Positions 17,259 through 26,348 of a DNA stretch of 64,000 bases are shown here, piece by piece (position 1 is the first letter of the stretch; every line of letters starts with the position of its first letter). The stretch covers positions 620,001 to 684,000 of the forward strand of contig NZ_JAUSSM010000002.1 of assembly GCF_030812315.1 (NCBI RefSeq), read 5' to 3'. A model generated the notes under the pieces. The model worked only from the letters and a program-made list of their open reading frames with translations, did not search any database and was not told the DNA's origin. Source of the DNA: Arthrobacter oryzae (GTDB lineage Bacteria; Actinomycetota; Actinomycetes; Actinomycetales; Micrococcaceae). The position numbers and the translations under genes are program-made.

Positions 17259-19820
17259 TTGCCAGGTATGAACCTGACGCGCGCCGAAGCCCGTGAGCGC
17301 GCCGATCTCATCTCCGTTGAGTCCTACGACGTCAGCCTGGACCTGACTCGGGGTGACAAGGTCTTCGGATCCACCACCGCGGTACAGTTCAGCGCACGCC
17401 CCGGCTCCTCCACCTTTATCGATGCGGTGACCCACAAGGTTCACAGCGTTATGCTCAACGGCATTGAGCTGGATCCCGCGGAGGTGTCCGACGGCATCCG
17501 CATCCAGCTTCCGGACCTCGCCGCGGAGAACACCCTGCTGGTGGTGGCCGAGGCGCCGTACATGAACACCGGCGAGGGACTGCACCGGTTCGTGGACCCG
17601 GTGGACAACGAGGTCTACCTGTACACGCAGTTCGAGGTTCCCGACTCGCGCCGGATGTTCGCCGTGTTCGAGCAGCCTGACCTCAAGGCGAGCTTCACGT
17701 TCACCGTGACGGCACCGTCGCACTGGGACGTGGTGTCCAACTCCCCCACCCCCGTGCCCATCGAAACCATTCCAGGCGAGGACGGCCGGGCCCGTTCAGT
17801 CTGGGAGTTTCCCCCCACTCCCCGTCTTTCCTCGTACGTCACAGCACTGGTCGCCGGTCCGTACCAGTCGGTGCGCAGCGAGGTGAAGTGCGCCGACGGT
17901 CGAGTCGTACCGCTGGGCGTGTTCGCGCGAAAGTCGCTTATGCAGTACCTCGATGCGGACAACATCTTCGAACTCACCCGCCAGGGGTTCGAGTTCTTCG
18001 AGGCGCAGTTCGGGTGCCCGTACCCGTTCGAGAAGTATGACCAGCTGTTTGTCCCGGAGTTCAACGCCGGGGCGATGGAAAACGCGGGCGCCGTCACCAT
18101 TCTGGAAGGCTATGTGTTCCGCGGCAAGGTCACGGGCGCGCAGATCGAACGCCGCGCCATCACCGTGCTTCACGAACTCGCCCACATGTGGTTCGGCGAC
18201 CTCGTGACGATGCGTTGGTGGAACGACCTGTGGCTCAACGAATCGTTCGCCGAGTACATGTCCCATCTGGCTGCGGTGGAAAATACTGAGTTTGACCACG
18301 CCTGGACCACGTTTGCCTCCGTGGAGAAGTCGTGGGCCTACCGCCAGGACCAGCTGCCCACCACGCACCCGATCTTCGCCGAGATCAATGACCTGCAGGA
18401 CGTCGAGGTGAACTTCGACGGCATCACCTACGCCAAGGGCGCCTCGGTGCTGCGCCAGCTGGTGGCCTGGGTCGGGCCGGAGCAGTTCATGTCCGGGGTC
18501 CGCGAGTACTTCAGCAAGCACGCCTGGCAGAACACCGAGCTCAGCGACCTCATGGTGGAGCTGGAAAAGGCAAGTGGCCGCGACCTGGACCAGTGGGGCC
18601 GGCTCTGGCTGGAAACAGCCGGGGTCAACACGCTGACGCCGGACGTAGCCGTGGATTCCACCGGCGCGATCACCTCCTTCACCATCGTGCAGTCGGCAGT
18701 GGCCGAGCAGCCCACCATCCGGCCGCACCGCCTCGCCGTCGGCTTCTACAACGTCACGGACGGGCAGCTTGTCCGCGTGCACCGCGAGGAACTGGACGTC
18801 GACGGCGAACGCACCGAGGTGCCCGGCCTCGCCGGCCTGCAGCAGCCGGACCTGGTCCTGCTCAACGATGACGACCTCGCCTACGCCAAGGTCCGCCTTG
18901 ACCCGAAGTCCCTGGCCACGGCCACGGCCCACCTGAAGGACTTCCGGGAGAGCCTGCCGCGCACGCTTGTCTGGGGCTCCGCCTGGGACGCCGCCCGCGA
19001 CGGGGAATCACCCGCCCGCGGCTACGTCGAACTCATCCTGGCCAACATCGCCTCCGAGTCCGATTCCTCCGTGATCCTGGTCCAGCTCCGCCAGCTGGCC
19101 ACCACTCTCACCTACTACGTTGCCGAGGAGCACCGGGAAAAGACGTCCGTGGCCGCAGCGGACACGCTCTGGGACCTGGCCGGCGCAGTTCCGGCGGGCT
19201 CCGATGCCCAGCTCCAGTTCGTGAAGTCCTACGCCCTGCTGGCCCGCAGTGACAGCCAACTGGACACGGTGGCGGCGCTTCTGGACGGCTCGGCCAAACT
19301 GGACGGGCTCACCGTCGACCAGGACCTCCGCTGGGAGCTGCTCACCGCGCTGGTGGCCGGCGGGCGGTACGGCCAGGACCTGATCGATGCCGAACTTGAG
19401 CGGGACAACACGGCCAACGGCCAGAACGCGGCAGCGCTGGCTTCGGCGGCCATTCCCACGGCCGAGGCGAAGGCTGCGGCCTGGGAGTCCATCGTGGTCA
19501 AGGGCGAGTTCTCCAACGCCCTGCAGGCCTCCGCGGTGGCGGGCTTCACACGCGTGCTGGATCCGGCGCTGCTGGCGCCGTACACGGAGAAGTACTTCGA
19601 CGCCGTTCCCGGCATCGTTGCCAACCGCACCCACGCGCTCGCCCAGCAGATCGTCGTCGGACTCTACCCGTCACAGCAGACCACCCAGGCCACCGTGGAC
19701 CGGACGGACGAGTTCCTGGCCGCCCTGCCCGAAGAGAGCGCCGCCCTGCGGCGCATGATGCTGGAAAACCGCGACGGCGTGGCCCGCGCGCTGCGTGCCC
19801 GCCAGGCCGACGTCGGGTAG
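17259..19820 (+). CDS. pepN: Aminopeptidase N (M1 zinc metallopeptidase)
   Basis: Cytoplasmic peptidase that removes N-terminal residues from peptides; 853 residues. The substrate-binding GAMEN motif is near residue 270; the zinc site HELAH with the downstream NESFAEY glutamate lies near residues 305-328. The length and the GAMENAGAVT context fit the actinobacterial PepN group, and the C-terminal half is the ERAP1-like helical domain. I accept the TTG start at 17259 because GGAGG lies 8 bases before it; ATG 17268 is the alternative. A strong terminator follows. Confidence 0.96.
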   Translation: MPGMNLTRAEARERADLISVESYDVSLDLTRGDKVFGSTTAVQFSARPGSSTFIDAVTHKVHSVMLNGIELDPAEVSDGIRIQLPDLAAENTLLVVAEAPYMNTGEGLHRFVDPVDNEVYLYTQFEVPDSRRMFAVFEQPDLKASFTFTVTAPSHWDVVSNSPTPVPIETIPGEDGRARSVWEFPPTPRLSSYVTALVAGPYQSVRSEVKCADGRVVPLGVFARKSLMQYLDADNIFELTRQGFEFFEAQFGCPYPFEKYDQLFVPEFNAGAMENAGAVTILEGYVFRGKVTGAQIERRAITVLHELAHMWFGDLVTMRWWNDLWLNESFAEYMSHLAAVENTEFDHAWTTFASVEKSWAYRQDQLPTTHPIFAEINDLQDVEVNFDGITYAKGASVLRQLVAWVGPEQFMSGVREYFSKHAWQNTELSDLMVELEKASGRDLDQWGRLWLETAGVNTLTPDVAVDSTGAITSFTIVQSAVAEQPTIRPHRLAVGFYNVTDGQLVRVHREELDVDGERTEVPGLAGLQQPDLVLLNDDDLAYAKVRLDPKSLATATAHLKDFRESLPRTLVWGSAWDAARDGESPARGYVELILANIASESDSSVILVQLRQLATTLTYYVAEEHREKTSVAAADTLWDLAGAVPAGSDAQLQFVKSYALLARSDSQLDTVAALLDGSAKLDGLTVDQDLRWELLTALVAGGRYGQDLIDAELERDNTANGQNAAALASAAIPTAEAKAAAWESIVVKGEFSNALQASAVAGFTRVLDPALLAPYTEKYFDAVPGIVANRTHALAQQIVVGLYPSQQTTQATVDRTDEFLAALPEESAALRRMMLENRDGVARALRARQADVG

Positions 19821-19842
19821 CCGCGGCATTTGCCCAAAGGGA

Positions 19843-19884
19843 CCGGAACCCCGGAGCTGCCCTGCTGCAGCTCCGGGGTTCCGG
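19843..19884 (+). terminator. Terminator after pepN
   Basis: Perfect 18-bp arms (19843-19860 and 19867-19884) with a 6-base loop, 22 bases after the pepN stop codon. The T-tract is weak (CGTTTG), so termination is likely but not certain. Confidence 0.75.
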
Positions 19885-19909
19885 CGTTTGCCGTTACTAG
19901 AATTGCGGC

Positions 19910-20389
19910 ATGACGCTTGATGAGCACCGCTACGCCGTGACGGTCCGATGGACCGGGAACCGTGGAGACGGAACGTCGACGTACCGGGGGTACTCCCGTG
20001 ACCACGACGTCGAGATCCCCGGACTCCCGATCCTCAAGGGCTCTGCGGATCCCACGTTCCACGGGGACAGGACACGGTACAACCCCGAACAGCTGCTGCT
20101 GACGGCGCTGTCGCAGTGCCACATGCTCTCCTTCCTCCACGTGGCAGTGAAACATGGCGTGGTGGTGACGGCCTACGAGGACCGCGCTGAGGGCCTGATG
20201 CGGACCAACCGCGATGGCAGCGGCCAGTTTGAGTCCGTCACGCTCCGGCCGGAGGTGAGCGTTGCAGCCGATGTGGACGCCGGGCTCATGGAACAGCTGC
20301 ATGAGGAGGCAAACAAGGTCTGCTTCATTGCCCGCAGCGTCAACTTTCCCGTGCTGCACGCACCCACCACGGTTGGCCCGGGGGCGTAA
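19910..20389 (+). CDS. OsmC-family protein
   Basis: A 159-residue OsmC-fold protein. Family members reduce organic hydroperoxides with a pair of cysteines. The first is in SQCHMLSF near residue 68 and the second in NKVCFIARS near residue 139, both in the expected context. The substrate-pocket arginine may be in the GTSTYRGY segment. It belongs to the OsmC subgroup with NPEQLLLTALSQCHM rather than the Ohr subgroup. It stands alone between a terminator and a convergent epimerase gene. A role in peroxide defence is an inference from the family. Confidence 0.88.
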   Translation: MTLDEHRYAVTVRWTGNRGDGTSTYRGYSRDHDVEIPGLPILKGSADPTFHGDRTRYNPEQLLLTALSQCHMLSFLHVAVKHGVVVTAYEDRAEGLMRTNRDGSGQFESVTLRPEVSVAADVDAGLMEQLHEEANKVCFIARSVNFPVLHAPTTVGPGA

Positions 20390-20419
20390 CCGCTGTTGGC
20401 TGGCAGTACTGCCGCGCCC

Positions 20420-21418
20420 TCAGGACGCACCCAACGACTGGAATTCGGCCAGGAGCCGCTCCTCGGTTTCGGCGCTGAGCCCGGCCTTCCGCTCCCTGTC
20501 CAGGCCGCGGCGGCGTTCGTCGTCGAGCGTGTCCCGCAGGGTCTCCTGCCATGGCCGCAAGGTGAGGCCGGCTGCGACGGCGGCATCGTTGGAGCGTGTC
20601 GTAAAACCGTCATGTCCCGGCGGGAGCCAGAGGGGCAGGGAGTCTTTGCCCGCCCAATAGGCAATCCCCCGGGCAACCAGCCAGTCTTCCGGCACCGTGA
20701 GCGTCCGGCCGCCAAAGCCGGCGATGCGCTTGGATTCGTCCAGGTAGTCCTCAAACGGTACGACGCTTCCGACCGCGTTCAGGGCGCCGCCAATCTTCAG
20801 GCCTGCCGCCTTCAGGATCCAGGCCGCGAGGTCGCGTACGTCAATGATCTGGGTGGCACTCCCGCCGATGTCCGGAACAACGACAGGACCCGCGTCGCGG
20901 GAGAACCGGGCCGGCCAATAGCCGTACCGGTCGGTTCCGTCGCCGGGCCCGCCGATCAGCCCGGCCCGGCAGAGATGGGCCTTCGCGCCGGCCATGGTTG
21001 TGGCGTACTGTTCGATGGCCGACTTTGCCTCGCCGTAGTTCTCCGGTGCATAGGCCGTATCTGGTGCAAGCGGGGGCAGCAATGCTGCACTCTCATCCGC
21101 GCCGGGCACCGAGGGGTCGGCGTACACCGAGCAGCTGGACACGGCAGTCCAGTGCTCCGCAGCCGGGGCCAGGCATTCCAGCGCATCCCTGGCCTGGTCC
21201 GGGTCGCGGGCCACATCAATGACGGCGTCCCAGTCCCCGGCCGCCTTTTCATACGCCTGCTTCCCCTGGGTTCGGTCGGCCCGCAGCCAGGCCGTTCCTT
21301 CCGGCGGAGCGGCCGCCGACCCGCGGGCCAGACAGGTCACATCGTGGCCGGCGGCAACCGCCTGCCGGGCAATTTCGGTGGACAGGAAGGCGGTACCGCC
21401 AAGGATCAGGATGCGCAT
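20420..21418 (-). CDS. NAD-dependent epimerase/dehydratase family protein
   Basis: A 332-residue extended SDR. The N-terminus MRILILGGTAFLSTEIA holds a Rossmann motif of the type GGTxFLS. Serines stand in VSSCSVYADP and the catalytic YGEAK pair lies near residue 128. The C-terminal region is rich in Arg and Glu (DDERRRGLDRERKAG). Relatives include nucleotide-sugar epimerases and isoflavone-reductase-like proteins; nothing here points to a particular sugar. It converges on the OsmC gene and is divergent from mscS. Confidence 0.82.
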   Translation of the reverse strand: MRILILGGTAFLSTEIARQAVAAGHDVTCLARGSAAAPPEGTAWLRADRTQGKQAYEKAAGDWDAVIDVARDPDQARDALECLAPAAEHWTAVSSCSVYADPSVPGADESAALLPPLAPDTAYAPENYGEAKSAIEQYATTMAGAKAHLCRAGLIGGPGDGTDRYGYWPARFSRDAGPVVVPDIGGSATQIIDVRDLAAWILKAAGLKIGGALNAVGSVVPFEDYLDESKRIAGFGGRTLTVPEDWLVARGIAYWAGKDSLPLWLPPGHDGFTTRSNDAAVAAGLTLRPWQETLRDTLDDERRRGLDRERKAGLSAETEERLLAEFQSLGAS

Positions 21419-21527
21419 GTGGCCACGCTACGGCGCTAGTGTTGAAGGTGAACAGAGTGTTATGCGCCCGGCGAACGCCGGGCCACCTCCGGCAGACGCC
21501 GGTGAGCAATAAGGAGCATCCCTGCCG

Positions 21528-22193
21528 ATGTACAGCATGTTGTCGATCACCCCACCCGTCGTCCCGGACGTCTCCGGAATCAACGCCGCCGGAATTGTGA
21601 TCAGCATCGGGGTTGGCGTTGGAGTGTGGCTCGCGGCCACCTTCGTGATTGCCGGAATCACGAAGAGCGTTGCCGCCGGCACCTCATTCTTCAAGAAGCC
21701 CCACTTCAAGTGGGTTGCCCCGGCCCTGCGCGCCCTGGACCACGAGCGCCGCGTCCTGCGGGCGAGGACCATCGGCTCGCTGCTGAACAGCGTGGCCAGC
21801 GTCCTCATCGCCGTCATCACCATCATGTATGTCCTCAAGAACCTGGATGTGGACATCGCACCGCTGCTGACCAGCGTGGGTATTTTGGGTGTCGCCATCG
21901 GTTTTGGCGCCCAGCAGCTCATCCGCGACTTCCTGGCCGGCATCTTCATCACGATCGAGGACCAGTACGGCATCGGCGATGTCATTGAGACCAGCGAAGT
22001 GGTGGGAACGGTGGAGTCCATGGGCCTCCGCATCACCCGCGTCCGGTCGGAGGACGGGGCCATCTGGTACCTGCGCAACGGCGAAATCCTGCGCGTGGGC
22101 AACCGCTCCCAAGGCAACTACGTGGCACCGGTGGACGACTCCGCGGACGTACCCCACCCTGATTCGGCACCCCAACAGAAGGCCGGAGAGTAG
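21528..22193 (+). CDS. Small mechanosensitive channel, MscS family
   Basis: A 221-residue membrane protein. A transmembrane segment (GIVISIGVGVGVWLAATFVIAG) lies near residues 23-44, a second near residues 90-107, and the pore helix region LTSVGILGVAIGFGAQQL follows, leading into the DFLAGIFITIEDQYGIGDVI signature and the beta domain (YLRNGEI). It lacks most of the C-terminal domain of E. coli MscS, giving a minimal channel with a short acidic tail. It should release solutes on hypo-osmotic shock. glbO starts 2 bases after its stop codon, so the two form an operon. Confidence 0.9.
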   Translation: MYSMLSITPPVVPDVSGINAAGIVISIGVGVGVWLAATFVIAGITKSVAAGTSFFKKPHFKWVAPALRALDHERRVLRARTIGSLLNSVASVLIAVITIMYVLKNLDVDIAPLLTSVGILGVAIGFGAQQLIRDFLAGIFITIEDQYGIGDVIETSEVVGTVESMGLRITRVRSEDGAIWYLRNGEILRVGNRSQGNYVAPVDDSADVPHPDSAPQQKAGE

Positions 22194-22195
22194 CC

Positions 22196-22651
22196 ATGAG
22201 CACACCATCCCCTGAACAGAGCCAGCCGAAAATGCTGATGCAGAACGATCCGTTCACCCAGCCCGGCTACACGGACAATTTCTATGACGCCGTGGGCGGC
22301 CACGAGACTTTTGTGAAGCTTATTGACGTCTTCTACGACGGCGTGGCCACGGACCCGCTGCTCCGGCCGATGTATCCGGAAGAGGACCTGGGACCGGCCA
22401 AGAGGCGTTTCCTGATGTTCCTGGAGCAGTACTGGGGCGGTCCCACCACGTACGGCGAAGAACGCGGCCATCCCCGGCTGCGCATGCGCCACATGCCTTT
22501 CCGGGTCACCCCCGAGGCCAAGGACCGGTGGCTGCACCACATGCGCACGGCAGTGGACGCGCTGGAACTGCCGCCGCTCTACGAAGGCACGTTGTGGGAC
22601 TACATGGAGCGTGCTGCGCTGTCCATGGTGAACAGCCCCTCCGACGCCTGA
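22196..22651 (+). CDS. glbO: Group II truncated haemoglobin (GlbO type)
   Basis: A 151-residue haem protein with a short N-terminal tail before the globin fold. Group II hallmarks are FYDAVGGHETF, LRPMYPEEDL, the YWGGPTTYGEERGHPRLRMRH segment with the proximal histidine, and a tryptophan in the last helices (RWLHHM). Homologues bind oxygen, react with NO and peroxide, and help respiration. The gene follows mscS at 2 bases. In M. tuberculosis glbO also lies a few genes from pepN. Confidence 0.95.
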   Translation: MSTPSPEQSQPKMLMQNDPFTQPGYTDNFYDAVGGHETFVKLIDVFYDGVATDPLLRPMYPEEDLGPAKRRFLMFLEQYWGGPTTYGEERGHPRLRMRHMPFRVTPEAKDRWLHHMRTAVDALELPPLYEGTLWDYMERAALSMVNSPSDA

Positions 22652-22720
22652 GACCTGGCCTGGCCGCAGGGTACCTACGGGCTGCCGAGCCGCCGGGGTG
22701 CCGGGCCTCCGGGGTGCCTG

Positions 22721-23386
22721 TCAGAGGCCCAGGCCGGCACCCGTGCGGGCCAGGACGTGGCCGCGGCTGCCGCTGAGCCGGAACCAGCGCCCGGCCCGGT
22801 AGAGCTTCTGTTCATCGCCGCCCAGGAACCCCAGCGTCAGGGCGGCAAACGCAGCCCCGGCCGGGAGTCCGCCGCCGCCGGGCAGCTCGCGGCCCCATAC
22901 GGCGGCGCGGGCATTGTTGACGATCAGGGCGCCCGGTTTGTCCGGGACGATGCCCGCCACTTCGGAGATGCCCGCTTCCGCGGCGGCCCTCAGGTCGGCA
23001 TCGGCAATCGACCCCACCGGCTCCCAGCCTGACCTGGGGGCGCTGACGCCGGCCCAGGACTCGGTGACCGTTGTGGGCGGAACGGGCAGTTCGACGTCGT
23101 TCTCTCCCGCGCGGGCGAGCCTGTCCAGCACCGCTGAGAGCGGGACGGTGACGTCGGTCGACGCCGGCTCGGCCAGCGCCATGGTCCGCAGGCCAAGGAT
23201 GGTGGGCGTGGATTCGCCGAGCAGCCGTGGCCTGAGCACACACACGTAGGCGGCGAGCACGGAGCCTGAGGCCTGAAGCCGGATGGCGCCGTCGTCAATG
23301 GCCTTGGCACGCGTGACGTAGGTTCGGAGATCGGCCAGATCACGCGGATCGGCGAAGCGGAAGGACTGGGTTAGGACATCTGACAC
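22721..23386 (-). CDS. Conserved actinobacterial protein of unknown function
   Basis: About 221 residues if the start is GTG 23386 (SDVLTQSFRFADP follows); the frame is open to 23446, but that start would leave only 3 bases to the divergent tesB start. I do not recognise a catalytic motif. It has a mixed alpha/beta appearance, a glycine-rich loop (LPGGGGLPAGAAF) near the C-terminus, and no membrane segment or signal peptide. Gene position near tesB and glbO recalls unnamed genes between glbO and ettA in mycobacteria, but I cannot prove orthology. The codon bias agrees with a real gene. Confidence 0.7.
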   Translation of the reverse strand: MSDVLTQSFRFADPRDLADLRTYVTRAKAIDDGAIRLQASGSVLAAYVCVLRPRLLGESTPTILGLRTMALAEPASTDVTVPLSAVLDRLARAGENDVELPVPPTTVTESWAGVSAPRSGWEPVGSIADADLRAAAEAGISEVAGIVPDKPGALIVNNARAAVWGRELPGGGGLPAGAAFAALTLGFLGGDEQKLYRAGRWFRLSGSRGHVLARTGAGLGL

Positions 23387-23449
23387 ATTAAGGACTCTAC
23401 CGGCTGAGCCGCGGTTGAGGAGCGCCGGGGCGACGTCTAGAGTCAAACC

Positions 23450-24430
23450 ATGACTGAAGCGGAAGCCGGATTACAGGCGTTGCCCCTGGAGGACCCCACA
23501 TCCTCGCTCATTGAACTCCTGGATCTCGGCGAGCTTGAGGGTGCCCGGACCGACGAGGACATCTTCATGGGACCGTCCCAGCGCCAGCCCCGGCAGCGCG
23601 TCTTTGGCGGACAGGTCCTGGCGCAATCGCTCATCGCGGCAAACCGGACCGTTGATCGTGCCCGCAGCGTTCATTCGATGCACGGGTACTTCCTGCGCCC
23701 GGGCGACGCCAACAAGCCCATCACGTTCGGCGTCCAGCGGTTGCGCGACGGCCGTTCCTTCTCGGCCCGTCGGGTCCACGCGTACCAGGATGGCACGCCC
23801 ATCCTGTCCATGATTGCCTCCTTCCAGGAGGAGGACGAGGGGATTGACCACCAGTCCCGTATGCCCGACGGCATCCCCGACCCCGAGTCGCTACCCAGCA
23901 CGGCAGACCTCCTGGGCAAGTTCGACCACCCGGTGGCACGGCACTGGGCCTACGAACGTCCGTTCGATATCCGGCATGTGGACCCGCCGCTGTACATTTC
24001 CGCGGAGGGCGAGAGGAAGGCCCGCAATGCCGTCTGGATGAAGACCTTCGGGCCTATGCCGGACGACGCCAATACGCACCGCGCAGCCCTGGCCTACGCC
24101 AGCGACTACACCCTGCTGGAATCGATCCTGCGCAAACACGGACTGAGCTGGATCACGCCGGGCATGAGCGTGGCAAGCCTCGACCACGCAATGTGGTGGC
24201 ACCGGCCAGTGCGCGTCGACGAATGGCTGCTGTACGTTCAGGAGTCGCCGAGCGCCCAGGGTGCCCGCGGCCTTGCCACCGGCAAGATCTTCAGCCGGGA
24301 CGGCCAGCACGTCGCGTCCGTCGCGCAGGAGGGCATGGTCCGGGTGCCGACCGACCTGAAGAACAAAGTGGTGGGCGCCTTCCAGACGAAGGTCCTCCAG
24401 CACCAGATGCGCAAAGGCGGGAAGGACTAG
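23450..24430 (+). CDS. tesB: Acyl-CoA thioesterase II
   Basis: A 326-residue double hot-dog protein that hydrolyses acyl-CoA to free acid and CoA. Landmarks are RVFGGQVLAQSL and HSMHGYFLRPGD in the first domain, and the second hot-dog with YASDYTLLES and SLDHAMWWHRP near residue 245, including the catalytic aspartate context. TesB proteins act in the cytoplasm on medium and long chains; the precise range is unknown. A strong terminator follows and separates it from the convergent ettA. Confidence 0.94.
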   Translation: MTEAEAGLQALPLEDPTSSLIELLDLGELEGARTDEDIFMGPSQRQPRQRVFGGQVLAQSLIAANRTVDRARSVHSMHGYFLRPGDANKPITFGVQRLRDGRSFSARRVHAYQDGTPILSMIASFQEEDEGIDHQSRMPDGIPDPESLPSTADLLGKFDHPVARHWAYERPFDIRHVDPPLYISAEGERKARNAVWMKTFGPMPDDANTHRAALAYASDYTLLESILRKHGLSWITPGMSVASLDHAMWWHRPVRVDEWLLYVQESPSAQGARGLATGKIFSRDGQHVASVAQEGMVRVPTDLKNKVVGAFQTKVLQHQMRKGGKD

Positions 24431-24477
24431 GCCTGAGCTGCTGACGCACGGCGGCCCACCGCCTCAGGGCATATAGA

Positions 24478-24514
24478 AAAAGGCCGGTTTCCCCTCGGGG
24501 GAAACCGGCCTTTT
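24478..24514. terminator. Bidirectional terminator between tesB and ettA
   Basis: Perfect 17-bp arms (24478-24494 and 24498-24514) around TCG, with A-run on one side and T-run on the other, placed between converging genes. Confidence 0.92.
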
Positions 24515-24538
24515 GCATGACCCGGGTGGCTTGGGAGC

Positions 24539-26221
24539 CTAGTCGCGGGTCAGGCGGCGGTGCGTCACGCGGTGCGGCTTGGCCGCATCGGGGCCGAGGC
24601 GCTCCACCTTGTTCTCCTCGTACGACTCGAAGTTTCCTTCGAACCAGTACCACTTCGACGGGTTTTCCTCGTCACCTTCGTAGGCCAGGATGTGGGTGGC
24701 AACCCGGTCCAGGAACCAGCGGTCGTGTGATACCACAACGGCGCAGCCGGGGAATTCCAGCAGCGCGTTTTCGAGGCTGCTGAGCGTCTCGACGTCCAGG
24801 TCGTTGGTCGGTTCGTCAAGGAGCAGCAAGTTGCCGCCCTGCTTGAGGGTGAGGGCCAGGTTCAGGCGGTTGCGTTCACCACCGGAGAGGACACCGGCCT
24901 TCTTCTGCTGGTCCGGTCCCTTGAATCCGAATGCCGCGACGTAGGCACGGGACGGCATTTCAACGTGGCCCACCTGAATGTAGTCCAGGCCGTCCGACAC
25001 GACTTCCCAAAGGGTCTTGTTGGGGTCGATGCCGCCGCGGCTCTGGTCCGCGTAGGAGATCTTGACCGAATCGCCGATCTTCAGGTCGCCGCCGTCGAGC
25101 GGCTCCAGGCCAACAATGGTCTTGAACAGGGTGGTCTTGCCGACACCGTTGGGGCCAATGACGCCAACGATGCCGTTACGGGGCAGCGTGAAGGACAGCC
25201 CGTCGATGAGGGTCCGGTCCTCGAACCCCTTCTGCAGGTTCTTGGCTTCCAGCACCAGGCCGCCGAGGCGGGGTCCCGGCGGGATCTGGATCTCTTCGAA
25301 GTCGAGCTTGCGGGTACGGTCCGCTTCTGCGGCCATCTCCTCGTAGCGGGCCAGGCGGGCCTTGGACTTGGTCTGGCGTCCCTTGGCGTTGGAGCGGACC
25401 CACTCGAGTTCTTCGGTGAGGCGCTTGGCCTGCTTGGCGTCCTTCTTGCCCTGGACTTCGAGGCGCGCGCGCTTCTTCTCCAGGTAGGTGGAGTAATTGC
25501 CTTCGTACGGGTACAGGTGCCCGCGGTCAACCTCGGCGATCCATTCCGCGACGTGGTCAAGGAAATAACGGTCGTGGGTGACGGCCAGGACGGCGCCGGC
25601 GTAGTTGGAGAGATGCTGTTCCAGCCAAAGCACACTCTCGGCGTCAAGGTGGTTGGTGGGTTCGTCGAGCAGCAGCAGGTCCGGCTTCTGGAGCAGGAGC
25701 TTGCACAGCGCGACACGGCGGCGCTCACCGCCGGAGAGCAGCGTGACGTCAGCCTCGGGCGGCGGGCAGCGGAGGGCATCCATGGCCTGCTCCAGCTGGG
25801 AGTCGAGATCCCAGGCGTCCGCGGTGTCAATGGCTTCCTGGAGCTGGCCCATTTCCTCGAGGAGCACGTCGTAGTCAGCGTCCGGGCTGGCCATTTCCTC
25901 GGAGATCTCGTTGAAGCGCTGGATCTTGCCGAAGATCTCGCCCACGCCTTCCTGTACGTTGCCCAGGACGGTCTTTTCCTCGTTCAGCGGCGGCTCCTGC
26001 AACAGGATGCCGACGGTGTACCCGGGGCTGAGCCGGGCCTCACCGTTCGAGGGGGTGTCCAAACCGGCCATGATCTTCAGGATGGTGGACTTACCGGCGC
26101 CGTTCGGGCCAACAACACCAATTTTGGCGCCAGGGAAGAAGGACATGCTTACGTCGTCAAGAATGAGTTTTTCGCCAACGGCCTTGCGGGCCTTGGTCAT
26201 TGTGTAGATAAATTCCGCCAT
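24539..26221 (-). CDS. ettA: EttA-type ABC-F ATPase (translational throttle)
   Basis: A 560-residue soluble ABC-F protein with two ATPase cassettes. First cassette: GPNGAGKST near residue 39, LSGGERRRVAL and LLLLDEPTNHLD. Second: GPNGVGKTT near residue 355, LSGGERNRLNLAL and LLLLDEPTNDLD. The arm insertion in the first cassette (DADYDVLLEEMGQLQEAID) and the linker rich in Lys and Arg (KKDAKQAKRLTEEL) match EttA, which binds the ribosomal E site and tunes elongation to energy charge. There is no membrane domain. In mycobacteria the same gene sits next to a second ssb gene, as it does here two genes away. Confidence 0.95.
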   Translation of the reverse strand: MAEFIYTMTKARKAVGEKLILDDVSMSFFPGAKIGVVGPNGAGKSTILKIMAGLDTPSNGEARLSPGYTVGILLQEPPLNEEKTVLGNVQEGVGEIFGKIQRFNEISEEMASPDADYDVLLEEMGQLQEAIDTADAWDLDSQLEQAMDALRCPPPEADVTLLSGGERRRVALCKLLLQKPDLLLLDEPTNHLDAESVLWLEQHLSNYAGAVLAVTHDRYFLDHVAEWIAEVDRGHLYPYEGNYSTYLEKKRARLEVQGKKDAKQAKRLTEELEWVRSNAKGRQTKSKARLARYEEMAAEADRTRKLDFEEIQIPPGPRLGGLVLEAKNLQKGFEDRTLIDGLSFTLPRNGIVGVIGPNGVGKTTLFKTIVGLEPLDGGDLKIGDSVKISYADQSRGGIDPNKTLWEVVSDGLDYIQVGHVEMPSRAYVAAFGFKGPDQQKKAGVLSGGERNRLNLALTLKQGGNLLLLDEPTNDLDVETLSSLENALLEFPGCAVVVSHDRWFLDRVATHILAYEGDEENPSKWYWFEGNFESYEENKVERLGPDAAKPHRVTHRRLTRD

Positions 26222-26348
26222 GGTTCCAAATCTAGTGGGTCGGCGGGGTTAACTCACATTCGCGGCCTTCATCCATGCCGTCCGGCATCGTTCGGACCGG
26301 GACACCCGGCAAAGCGGAAGTCAGGAGACGCGGAGGTCTCATGGAGGC